Source: an uncultured Eubacteriales bacterium (GTDB lineage: Bacteria > Bacillota_A > Clostridia > Christensenellales > Aristaeellaceae). Taken from it: 7,628 bases of DNA. The notes beneath the pieces were generated by a model, which saw only the letters and a list, made by a program, of their open reading frames with translations, had not been told where the DNA came from and did no database searches. Below, in pieces: positions 1-5,741 of this stretch; within the stretch, counting starts at the first letter, position 1; each line of letters starts with the position of its first letter. The position numbers and the translations under genes were made by a program. Location of the stretch: assembly GCA_900321945.1 (NCBI GenBank), contig ONXY01000047.1, positions 1 to 7,628 on the forward strand, written 5' to 3'.

Positions 1-1
1 C

Positions 2-931
2 CAGCCTCAGGTTCAGGAAATCATGTTCTCTTTCCACGACACCCAGAAGGCGGTTATGGAAAGCTATGAGTACGCCCGGGTGGACGCAGTTATTTCCCGT
101 TCCATCGCGACGGCTCAGTACAAGTCGGGCATCTCCTCTCTTTCCATATCCTACAGAACCTCACAGCTTGAATGCCTTCTGATGAACAACTCCGCCAGGG
201 AACTGACGCCGGAGGTCCGGAAGGCTATCCGGTACGTAGTGGATGTCTCCCGGATCGTATCAAACGTCTATTCCGGAATGGTAACCCCTACCAATCTTCC
301 GTTTTACCCCGGAACCTGGATGTACAACGATTCCCTTTCATCCTATTTCACGCTCAACACGGCTGAGGCCAGGCGTCTGCTGGAGGAGGCGGGCTGGGGA
401 GACGCGGATGAGGACGGCGTCCTTGACCGGCTGAACAGCGAAGGAAAGATGGAACGGCTCCATCTTCGTTTCTTCGTCTATGAAGAACCGGAAAACGACG
501 TCCGGGTCGAGGCCGCGAATCAGATCGCGGAAATGCTTCTGACTGTCGGCATTGACTGCACAGTCGAAACGATGACTATGGCCAATCTGCGGGAGCGGCT
601 TTCAGCAGGTTCGTACGATCTCGCTCTGGCTGCATTCTCCATGGACACGGTTCCGGATCCCGGATTCATGCTGATGCGCGGAAACACGGGCAACTACACC
701 CGCTACCGCAATGAAAGAATCACGGAGATGTTTGAGGATCTCCGCAAACAGACGACCCAGTCCGGATATCAGCAGAAGCTCTGGCAGATTCAGTCTCAGT
801 TTGCGCAGGACTGCCCTTTTCTCTGCCTGTACTGGCGCATGGGCAACGTTCTGACAAAGTATATGTATACCACGGCAAGAGATATCCGGGAATATGAGAT
901 CCTGAGAGGAATTGAAACCTTCCATCCCTGA
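2..931 (+). CDS. ABC transporter solute-binding protein, SBP_bac_5 (peptide/nickel/oligopeptide) family, C-terminal part
   Basis: The frame is open from the left edge, so the N-terminus, including any lipoprotein signal, lies outside the window; the ATG at 23 is internal. About 309 residues remain, roughly the C-terminal half of a 500-600 aa extracellular binding protein that would deliver peptides or similar solutes to an ABC permease. Family hallmarks are visible. A segment like 'LTPEVRKAIRYVVDVSRIV' matches the usual 'vR.Ai.yaiDr..i' stretch. A 'P..P.YPGTWMYN' region follows, then 'LNTAEARRLLEEAGW' and an acidic DADEDGVLD loop (401-427), which corresponds to the 'GW.D.dgDGi.d' loop common in this family. 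Further on come a domain with 'VEAANQIAEMLLTVGIDCTVE' character and the 'YDLALAAFSMDTVPDP' region. The end 'CPFLCLYWRMGNVLT' is also typical. Substrate cannot be predicted. No permease or ATPase gene is visible here. The stop lies 19 bases before prmA with no terminator between, so the gene may be co-transcribed with prmA. Confidence 0.85.
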   Translation, partial: QPQVQEIMFSFHDTQKAVMESYEYARVDAVISRSIATAQYKSGISSLSISYRTSQLECLLMNNSARELTPEVRKAIRYVVDVSRIVSNVYSGMVTPTNLPFYPGTWMYNDSLSSYFTLNTAEARRLLEEAGWGDADEDGVLDRLNSEGKMERLHLRFFVYEEPENDVRVEAANQIAEMLLTVGIDCTVETMTMANLRERLSAGSYDLALAAFSMDTVPDPGFMLMRGNTGNYTRYRNERITEMFEDLRKQTTQSGYQQKLWQIQSQFAQDCPFLCLYWRMGNVLTKYMYTTARDIREYEILRGIETFHP

Positions 932-950
932 TTCGGAAAGGACGGCCGGC

Positions 951-1892
951 ATGAACTGGATTGAAATCATCGTACATACCACGACGGCGGGAGCGGATGC
1001 CGTATCGTTTCTTCTGATGGAGGCCGGGTCGTCCGGAACCATGACGGAGGACCGGGCGGATATTCCCGATCCCTCCAAGCCGCACGGCATCTGGGAAATC
1101 ATCGATCCGAAGCTTCTGGAAAACATGCCGGAGGACGTGCTCGTTCACGCATGGTTTGATCCGGAGGACCGATGGTCCGAAAAGCTTTCAGATATCGTTG
1201 CCTCCCTGGAGGCTCTTCGTCTCCGGTATCCGGGATACGGTTCCCTCCGTCTGGAATCGAAGACTGTTCCCAACGAGGACTGGGGGGAAAACTGGAAAGC
1301 GTTTTATCATTCCATCCGCGCAGGAAAAAAGCTGGTCATCAAACCTTCCTGGGAAAACTACTCCCCTATGCCCGGCGAAAGCGTCATCGAAATGGATCCC
1401 GGAATGGCTTTCGGCAGCGGATACCATGATACGACCGTTCTCTGCCTTTCGCTTCTTGAAGACCGGCTCCGCCCCGGCAGCCGGGTGATCGATGTCGGCA
1501 CGGGAAGCGGAATTCTCGCCATCGGCGCCGCGCTTCTCGGCGCGGAGGATGTGCTTGCCGTCGATATTGATCCGGACGCTGTCCGGGTCGCCCGTCAGAA
1601 CGCGGAGATCAACCGGGTTGCGGACAGAATCCGGATCCGTGAAGGCGACCTTCTGGATCATGTGGATGAAATCTGCGACGTTTGCGTCGCGAATATTATC
1701 GCGGATATTATCGGCCGGCTTGCCGGCCCGCTGAAAGACCACATCCGTCCGGGCGGCCTGTTCATCTGTTCGGGAATTATCCTTGAAAGAAGCGGCGAAA
1801 TCCGGACCGTTCTCGAAAACGCCGGATATGAAATTCTGGAGGAGCGTTCCACCGAAGAATGGACCGCCTTCTGTTCCAGGAGGCCCGACTGA
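951..1892 (+). CDS. prmA: Ribosomal protein L11 methyltransferase
   Basis: PrmA uses SAM to methylate amino groups of ribosomal protein uL11 in the cytoplasm. The product is 313 aa, the normal family length. I chose the ATG at 951 because the protein then begins MNWIEIIVHTTTAGADAV, the standard PrmA start. It is preceded by GGAAAGGA (935-942) at 8-base spacing; an in-frame ATG at 912 lies inside the upstream gene and adds 13 atypical residues. The N-terminal substrate-recognition domain covers about residues 1-120. The 'EDWGENWKAFYH' and 'KKLVIKPSWENY' motifs lead into the catalytic domain. DPGMAFGSGYHDTT (149-162) corresponds to the usual 'DPG.AFGTGTHPTT', with Ser for Thr at 156 and Tyr at 158. 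SAM motif I is VIDVGTGSG (179-187), followed by an acidic 'AVDIDPDAV' motif II. ANII (247-250) matches the usual NILA motif. The stop overlaps the rsmE start by one base (TGATG), implying translational coupling. Confidence 0.96.
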   Translation: MNWIEIIVHTTTAGADAVSFLLMEAGSSGTMTEDRADIPDPSKPHGIWEIIDPKLLENMPEDVLVHAWFDPEDRWSEKLSDIVASLEALRLRYPGYGSLRLESKTVPNEDWGENWKAFYHSIRAGKKLVIKPSWENYSPMPGESVIEMDPGMAFGSGYHDTTVLCLSLLEDRLRPGSRVIDVGTGSGILAIGAALLGAEDVLAVDIDPDAVRVARQNAEINRVADRIRIREGDLLDHVDEICDVCVANIIADIIGRLAGPLKDHIRPGGLFICSGIILERSGEIRTVLENAGYEILEERSTEEWTAFCSRRPD

Positions 1893-2623
1893 TGCACCGT
1901 TTTTATGCTGAAGAATCGCAGATTCGGAACGGAACGGCCGTTCTTTCCGCCGATGACTCCAGGCACGCGGTTCGCGTGCTTCGTCTTCAGCGCGGTCAGG
2001 AAGCGGAAATCATCGCCGGCGGCAGGCGCTACAGGGCTGTGCTGGCGGATGCCTTTGAAAACGCGGCTTCCTTTTCTCTGCTTGACCCGCTTCCTACGAC
2101 CGAGCCCGCTCTCCGCATCACGCTCTTTCAGGGACTTCCCAAAGCCGACAAGATGGAATGGATCATCCAGAAAGCCGCTGAAATCGGAATCAGCGAAGTA
2201 GTACCCGTCCGGATGGCTAGGTGCGTGGTCAGACTGGATGAAAAAGACGCGGAACGTAAAACGGAAAGGTGGCGCCGCATTGCCAGGGAGGCCGGAAAGC
2301 AGTCGGGGCGCTGTCTGATCCCTGAAGTTTCCCGCCCGCTTGCGCTGGATGAGATCATTCCCCGCGCCCGTTCCCTGGAAGCCTGCGTCGTCCCGTGGGA
2401 GGAGGCCCGGGAGCCCGGTCTCAGATCGTTTTTCGGTTCCCGCCGCGGGCTTTCCTCTCTCGGAATTCTGATCGGGCCCGAGGGCGGAATCGAACCGCAG
2501 GAAATCGAAATGCTCAGCGGCTGCTTCCAGCCTCTGACGCTCGGACCCAGAATTCTGCGCACGGAAACCGCCGGACTTGTTACCGCCGCCGCCGTTCTTG
2601 CCATATGCGGAGAAATGGAGTAA
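1892..2623 (+). CDS. rsmE: 16S rRNA (uracil1498-N3)-methyltransferase
   Basis: RsmE is a SPOUT-class enzyme that uses SAM to make m3U1498 in helix 44 of 16S rRNA, near the decoding site. The product is 243 aa, typical for the family. The ATG at 1892 is preferred because the protein then starts MHRFYAEE like its relatives, overlaps the prmA stop by one base, and has AGGAGG at 1878-1883 with 8-base spacing. An ATG at 1859 would add 11 residues inside prmA. An N-terminal PUA-like segment includes 'DDSRHAVRVLRLQRGQEAEI'. The SPOUT knot domain follows, starting near 'ITLFQGLPKADKMEWIIQKA' and 'EIGISEVVPV'. The diagnostic SAM-binding loops are IGPEGGIEPQE (from residue 194) and LGPRILRTETA (217-227). 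No key residue appears to be missing. The neighbouring order prmA-rsmE-mtaB is strongly conserved in Firmicutes. Confidence 0.96.
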   Translation: MHRFYAEESQIRNGTAVLSADDSRHAVRVLRLQRGQEAEIIAGGRRYRAVLADAFENAASFSLLDPLPTTEPALRITLFQGLPKADKMEWIIQKAAEIGISEVVPVRMARCVVRLDEKDAERKTERWRRIAREAGKQSGRCLIPEVSRPLALDEIIPRARSLEACVVPWEEAREPGLRSFFGSRRGLSSLGILIGPEGGIEPQEIEMLSGCFQPLTLGPRILRTETAGLVTAAAVLAICGEME

Positions 2624-2631
2624 TCAGGACA

Positions 2632-3936
2632 ATGACCATCGGTTTTCATACGCTCGGATGCAAAGTCAATCAGTACGATACCCAGGCGATGCGTGAGCTT
2701 CTTCTCGCGAAGGGCTATGATGCCGTTCCCTTTCACTCGGACGCGGATATCTATCTGCTGAACACATGTACCGTAACGGGAACGGGAGACCGGAAATCCC
2801 TTCAGATCGCCCGGAGGATAAAACGCGAGCACCCGGACAGTCTGCTTATACTGTGCGGCTGTCTGGCTCAGAAAGAAGGAGAGCGTCTGCTGGATCAGAC
2901 CGGAGCGGATCTGATTCTGGGAACGCAGAACCGGAGCCGGATAGCGGATCTGCTTGAAACGCTGAGAAAGGACGGCGGCCCCATATGCGCCGTAGACCCG
3001 CTCGGGCCGGATCTGCCTTTCGAACCTCTCCGGATCAGCAGTATTTCCGGACATACGAGGGCGACAGTCAAGATACAGGAAGGATGCGGCAATCACTGCA
3101 CATACTGCGTGATTCCTTCCGTCCGCGGCGGCGTCCGTTCCAGACCGCTGTCTGAGATCCGAAGCGAGATTCTGCGGCTGAGAGACGCCGGATTCGTCGA
3201 GATTGTTCTTACGGGGATCCATCTGGCGTCCTACGGTCTGGACGGACCTGAGCGGAACGGAGGTTCGCTCATCGACGCGATAAGTGTCGTTCATGAAACG
3301 GACGGCATACAGAGAATCCGTCTGGGCTCTCTGGAACCCGGCGTCGCGACGGAATCATTCTGCGCTTCTCTGAAAGACATGCCGAAGATCTGCCCGCAGT
3401 TCCACCTCGCCCTGCAGTCAGGCAGCAACAGCGTTCTGGCGAGGATGAAGAGGCGTTACAACACGGAGCAGTACCTCGCCGCGGCATCCCGTCTCCGTTC
3501 CGTATTCCCCCGCGCTGCTTTCACGACCGATATTCTGACAGGCTTCCCCGGAGAAACCGAAGACGAGTTTCGGGAGACAAAGGATTTTATTGAAAAAATG
3601 GCATACGCCCGGATCCATGTCTTTCCCTTTTCCCCGCGCGCGGGAACGCCGGCCGCCGGAATGCCCGGTCAGCTCTCCCGCGCGGAGAAGGAGAACCGCG
3701 CCAGAATTCTGATTTCCGTGGGAGAGCATACGGCCCGGAAATACCTTGAGACATGGCTCGGGGAAACCGCCGTGCTTCTTCCTGAAGAAAAAATCGGCGG
3801 AAAATGGGAGGGGTATTCACCCGAATACATCCGGATTACGCTTCCGGAAAACGCTCTGTGTCAGAGCGGGGTCCCTGTTTCAGTCAGGCTCACCGGCTTC
3901 ACCTCCGGGGGAATGTCGGCCGAAATCATAAAGTGA
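2632..3936 (+). CDS. mtaB: tRNA (N6-threonylcarbamoyladenosine37-C2) methylthiotransferase MtaB
   Basis: MtaB is a radical-SAM enzyme with two iron-sulfur clusters. It converts t6A37 to ms2t6A37 in ANN-decoding tRNAs such as tRNA-Lys. The product is 434 aa. The start at 2632 gives MTIGFHTLGCKVNQYDT, the usual MtaB beginning. The open frame extends upstream to an ATG at 2395, but that stretch overlaps rsmE and encodes Arg/Gly-rich shadow sequence. The nearest Shine-Dalgarno candidates are AGGA at 2626-2629 (very close) and GGAG at 2617-2620 (11-base gap), so initiation may rely partly on coupling to rsmE. The N-terminal UPF0004 domain carries cluster cysteines C10, C46 and C77. The radical SAM motif is C152-x3-C156-x2-C159 (CGNHCTYC). 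A 'LTGIHLASYG' strand, 'HLALQSGSN' and 'TDILTGFPGETEDEF' follow in family order. About 70 C-terminal residues fit a TRAM-type RNA-binding domain. MtaB is favoured over MiaB by the LGCKVNQYDT start and the genome context. Confidence 0.94.
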   Translation: MTIGFHTLGCKVNQYDTQAMRELLLAKGYDAVPFHSDADIYLLNTCTVTGTGDRKSLQIARRIKREHPDSLLILCGCLAQKEGERLLDQTGADLILGTQNRSRIADLLETLRKDGGPICAVDPLGPDLPFEPLRISSISGHTRATVKIQEGCGNHCTYCVIPSVRGGVRSRPLSEIRSEILRLRDAGFVEIVLTGIHLASYGLDGPERNGGSLIDAISVVHETDGIQRIRLGSLEPGVATESFCASLKDMPKICPQFHLALQSGSNSVLARMKRRYNTEQYLAAASRLRSVFPRAAFTTDILTGFPGETEDEFRETKDFIEKMAYARIHVFPFSPRAGTPAAGMPGQLSRAEKENRARILISVGEHTARKYLETWLGETAVLLPEEKIGGKWEGYSPEYIRITLPENALCQSGVPVSVRLTGFTSGGMSAEIIK

Positions 3937-3951
3937 AAGAAGGAGAAAAAA

Positions 3952-4293
3952 ATGGAAAACTGTCTTTTCTGCAAAATTCTCAGCGGCGAGATTCCGTCGG
4001 CAAAGGTTTATGAGGACGAAAACGTCTACGCCTTTCGGGATATCAATCCTCAGGCGCCGTCGCACATCCTCGTCATACCCAGAAAGCACATCCCGTCCAT
4101 GAACGCCGTCACCGAAGCTTCCGATGCCGAACTGGCCTCCTGTCTCCGCGCGGTAAGGCTGGTCGCGAAGCAGGAGAAGCTTGAGAACGGATACCGCGTC
4201 GTTTCCAACTGCGGACCGGACGCCTGTCAGTCAGTTCCTCATCTTCATTTCCATATTCTGGGCGGAACACAGCTTTCCGACCGGATGGCATGA
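3952..4293 (+). CDS. hinT: HIT family protein, HinT-like nucleoside phosphoramidase/hydrolase
   Basis: This is a small cytoplasmic histidine-triad protein of 113 aa, the normal length of bacterial HinT. The family hydrolyses nucleoside phosphoramidates and aminoacyl-adenylates, including lysyl-AMP made by lysyl-tRNA synthetase; the physiological role in this organism is unknown. The protein starts MENCLFCKILSGEIPSAKVY, the standard Hint-branch opening. Cys4, Cys7, His46 and His97 make a plausible zinc site. The catalytic histidine triad is H97-x-H99-x-H101 within QSVPHLHFHILGG, preceded by the substrate-contact residues N86 and G88. The ATG at 3952 has AAGGAG at 3940-3945 with 6-base spacing. 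It lies 15 bases after mtaB and should share its transcript. No terminator is visible after the stop, so transcription can also run into rpsU, which has its own promoter just downstream. Confidence 0.94.
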   Translation: MENCLFCKILSGEIPSAKVYEDENVYAFRDINPQAPSHILVIPRKHIPSMNAVTEASDAELASCLRAVRLVAKQEKLENGYRVVSNCGPDACQSVPHLHFHILGGTQLSDRMA

Positions 4294-4308
4294 AATTTGA
4301 AAAAATGA

Positions 4309-4337
4309 TTGACGGAAAACAGGATTTCGACTATAAT
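4309..4337 (+). promoter_or_regulatory. Sigma-A-type promoter for rpsU
   Basis: TTGACG (4309-4314) and TATAAT (4332-4337) are separated by exactly 17 bases, one mismatch from the full housekeeping consensus. The expected transcription start is about 4344, giving a 5' leader of about 68 bases before the GTG start. It sits 15 bases after the hinT stop, so bS21 can be made independently of, and probably in larger amounts than, the upstream modification enzymes. The call rests only on sequence match. Confidence 0.88.
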
Positions 4338-4343
4338 AGCTCT

Positions 4344-4411
4344 ACAGTTTTGCCGGTCTCCGGTCCGGTAAAGCCAGAAAGTCGCTTCTTTGAGCGAGAG
4401 GAGGGATAAGA
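4344..4411 (+). promoter_or_regulatory. Structured rpsU 5' leader, possible translational control element
   Basis: Two hairpins can be drawn by hand. Hairpin 1 pairs 4347-4356 with 4365-4374: ten pairs including two G-U wobbles, with the 8-base loop TCTCCGGT (4357-4364). Hairpin 2 pairs TCGCT (4382-4386) with AGCGA (4393-4397) and ends one base before the Shine-Dalgarno AGGAGG (4399-4404). The loop bases UCUCC of hairpin 1 (4357-4361) can pair with GGAGG of the Shine-Dalgarno (4400-4404): four Watson-Crick pairs and one wobble, a pseudoknot that would block ribosome binding. Three CCGG copies (4353, 4360, 4365) also allow alternative folds. Hairpin 1 has no U-run after it, so it is not a terminator. 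Regulation, possibly by bS21 itself, is inference; the base pairing is seen directly. Confidence 0.45.
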
Positions 4412-4585
4412 GTGTCTGAGGTTCGCATCCGTGAGAATGAGTCCCTGGAAAGTGCGCTCAAACGGTTCAAGCGGCAGTGTGCCCGCAGCGGCGTTCTCCA
4501 GGAGGTTCGTAAGCGCGAGCATTACGAAAAGCCCAGTGTAAAACGTAAGAAAAAGGCTGAAGCTGCCCGGAAGCGTAAGTGGTAA
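4412..4585 (+). CDS. rpsU: 30S ribosomal protein bS21 (GTG start)
   Basis: bS21 is a small basic protein of the 30S platform, next to the 3' end of 16S rRNA that pairs with Shine-Dalgarno sequences. The gene begins with GTG at 4412, encodes 57 aa and ends with TAA at 4583-4585. The protein begins [19 protein letters not shown], followed by [32 protein letters not shown] and ARKRKW. This is the complete, canonical Firmicutes bS21 with its Arg/Lys-rich tail. The start is fixed by AGGAGG at 4399-4404 (7-base spacing) and by exact agreement with the family N-terminus; no in-frame ATG lies nearby. Because it is short and starts with GTG, automatic calls could miss it. It has its own promoter, a structured leader and a strong terminator. 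In many Clostridia rpsU follows hinT in this way. Confidence 0.97.
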   Translation: MSEVRIRENESLESALKRFKRQCARSGVLQEVRKREHYEKPSVKRKKKAEAARKRKW

Positions 4586-4595
4586 TCCACTTTTC

Positions 4596-4629
4596 CCCCT
4601 TTCCTGCGAAGGAAAGGGGTTTATTTTTT
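4596..4629 (+). terminator. Rho-independent terminator after rpsU
   Basis: A perfect 10-bp stem pairs CCCCTTTCCT (4596-4605) with AGGAAAGGGG (4610-4619) around the stable GNRA-type loop GCGA. It is followed by the T-rich tract TTTATTTTTT (4620-4629). It lies 10 bases after the rpsU stop and should end both the rpsU transcript and any read-through from the prmA-hinT operon. Confidence 0.95.
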
Positions 4630-4644
4630 GCCTCACGTATGTGC

Positions 4645-4673
4645 TTGAAAACATTTTTTCCGTATGATATAAT
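4645..4673 (+). promoter_or_regulatory. Extended -10 sigma-A promoter for the methyltransferase-rho unit
   Basis: TTGAAA (4645-4650) is followed after 17 bases by TATAAT (4668-4673), and a TG at 4665-4666 adds the extended -10 element. Transcription should begin near 4680, leaving a short leader of about 22 bases before the ATG at 4702. It lies just behind the rpsU terminator, so the downstream pair of genes forms a separate transcription unit. Confidence 0.85.
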
Positions 4674-4701
4674 TATTTAAACTCAGCGAAAAGAGGACGG
4701 C

Positions 4702-5727
4702 ATGGTTTATTCCTTTCAATTGTGGAAGCACCCCAACATTCATTACCGTGAAGCTGTTCAGCGTCTTGGACGCTGTGAGCTTTTTTCCATGCTGAGGTGT
4801 CTTTCCGTCGATGCGGATATTCAGATCGAAATCATCGGTTCCGCTCCCTTTTTCACCTTTGAGAGCCGTACTCTTTCCCCCGAGGAACTGACCTGGCTCC
4901 GGGGGCATTCCGGAATCGTTTTCATGGCTGAAAAGAAGGGCGGGTCGCTTCTTCCTCTTTCCGTATCCCCATCCGAAGCCCTTTCTGAGGAACTGCCGGA
5001 AGTCTTGAAGTACAAGGGCAAAACGAGTCCGTCTTTCACCCGCATGATGCTGAATACGGCCATGAGCCTTACTCCGTTCGCCAGGCACGCCGGTTCCGCT
5101 GTCGTGCTGGATCCGCTGTGCGGGAAGGGAACCGGACTGTTCTGCGCGCTCTGCTCCGGAGCCAGCGCCGTCGGAATCGACATAAGCGGAAAGGATCTCC
5201 GGGAAGCGTCTGATTACTTCCGTCGTTTTCTGAAGCTCCACCGCGTCAGTCACACCTCTGTCCGTCACAGCGAGACGGCCGGTACCCTGCCGGTTCCCGC
5301 GGAAACCGTCCGCTTCTCTCTTTCGAAGGAGAAAGGCAGCCCGGATTCCCAAAGATTTCTGACCCTGTACGAGGGCGATACCTCGCTGGCCGGAACACTG
5401 CTGAGGAAAAAGCCCGCGCACGCGCTGATCGCGGATCTTCCGTACGGCGTTCAGCACGCCCCTCAGTCCGGAAAAAAGCCGGAGCCTTTTGACCGTCTCC
5501 TCTCCAGAGCTCTTCCCGCATGGAAGGAAGCTCTGCGTCCGGGAGGAGCGCTGGCTGTAAGCTTCAACACGCTGACGCTGAAGACGGAAACCGTCCGGTC
5601 GCTTCTTGCCGAAGCCGGCTTCCTGGTATGTGATTCCCCCGTTTTTTCCGGCCTGATCCATTCCGTGGAGCAGGCTGTCGTAAGGGATCTTGTTTTCGCG
5701 ACCGTTCCCAATCATTCCCAAGCTTGA
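4702..5727 (+). CDS. TRM11/UPF0020-like class I SAM-dependent methyltransferase, probable RNA target
   Basis: This 341-aa protein has a class I SAM-methyltransferase core in its C-terminal two thirds. The N-terminal ~115 residues (MVYSFQLWKHPNIHY...) show no motif I recognise. They are followed by 'KTSPSFTRMMLNTAMSLT', resembling the stretch before the catalytic domain in TRM11/UPF0020 proteins. SAM motif I is LDPLCGKGTG (from D137), followed by 'AVGIDIS' as the acidic motif. The catalytic motif IV is D245-L-P-Y248-G, a variant of the (D/N)PP(Y/F) motif of enzymes that methylate exocyclic or ring amino nitrogens of G or A. 'PAWKEALRPGGALAVSFNT' is a standard late strand. A tRNA or rRNA base is the likely substrate, by analogy with Trm11 and TrmG10; this is inference. 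The ATG at 4702 has AGAGGA at 4692-4697. The stop codon overlaps the first base of the Shine-Dalgarno of the next gene, so the two are probably co-translated from one mRNA. Confidence 0.75.
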   Translation: MVYSFQLWKHPNIHYREAVQRLGRCELFSMLRCLSVDADIQIEIIGSAPFFTFESRTLSPEELTWLRGHSGIVFMAEKKGGSLLPLSVSPSEALSEELPEVLKYKGKTSPSFTRMMLNTAMSLTPFARHAGSAVVLDPLCGKGTGLFCALCSGASAVGIDISGKDLREASDYFRRFLKLHRVSHTSVRHSETAGTLPVPAETVRFSLSKEKGSPDSQRFLTLYEGDTSLAGTLLRKKPAHALIADLPYGVQHAPQSGKKPEPFDRLLSRALPAWKEALRPGGALAVSFNTLTLKTETVRSLLAEAGFLVCDSPVFSGLIHSVEQAVVRDLVFATVPNHSQA

Positions 5728-5741
5728 GGAGGCTATTTATC

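Noticed and set aside
912..950. Upstream ATG for prmA
   Set aside because: It overlaps the preceding gene and adds 13 residues not typical of PrmA; the start at 951 has the better ribosome binding site.
2395..2631. 79-codon N-terminal extension of mtaB
   Set aside because: It lies within rsmE in another frame and has no MtaB-like sequence; the conserved N-terminus begins at 2632.
2128..3294. 388-codon open frame on the minus strand across rsmE and mtaB
   Set aside because: It lies opposite two certain genes; the Arg/Ser-rich translation shows no family motif. It is a codon-bias shadow.
4347..4374. Hairpin 1 of the rpsU leader as a terminator for the hinT transcript
   Set aside because: No U-tract follows the stem and it begins just after the predicted transcription start of rpsU.
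4633..5721. 362-codon open frame on the minus strand opposite the methyltransferase
   Set aside because: Gly/Arg/Gln-rich translation with no recognisable domain, fully antisense to a gene with clear SAM motifs, a promoter and a ribosome binding site.
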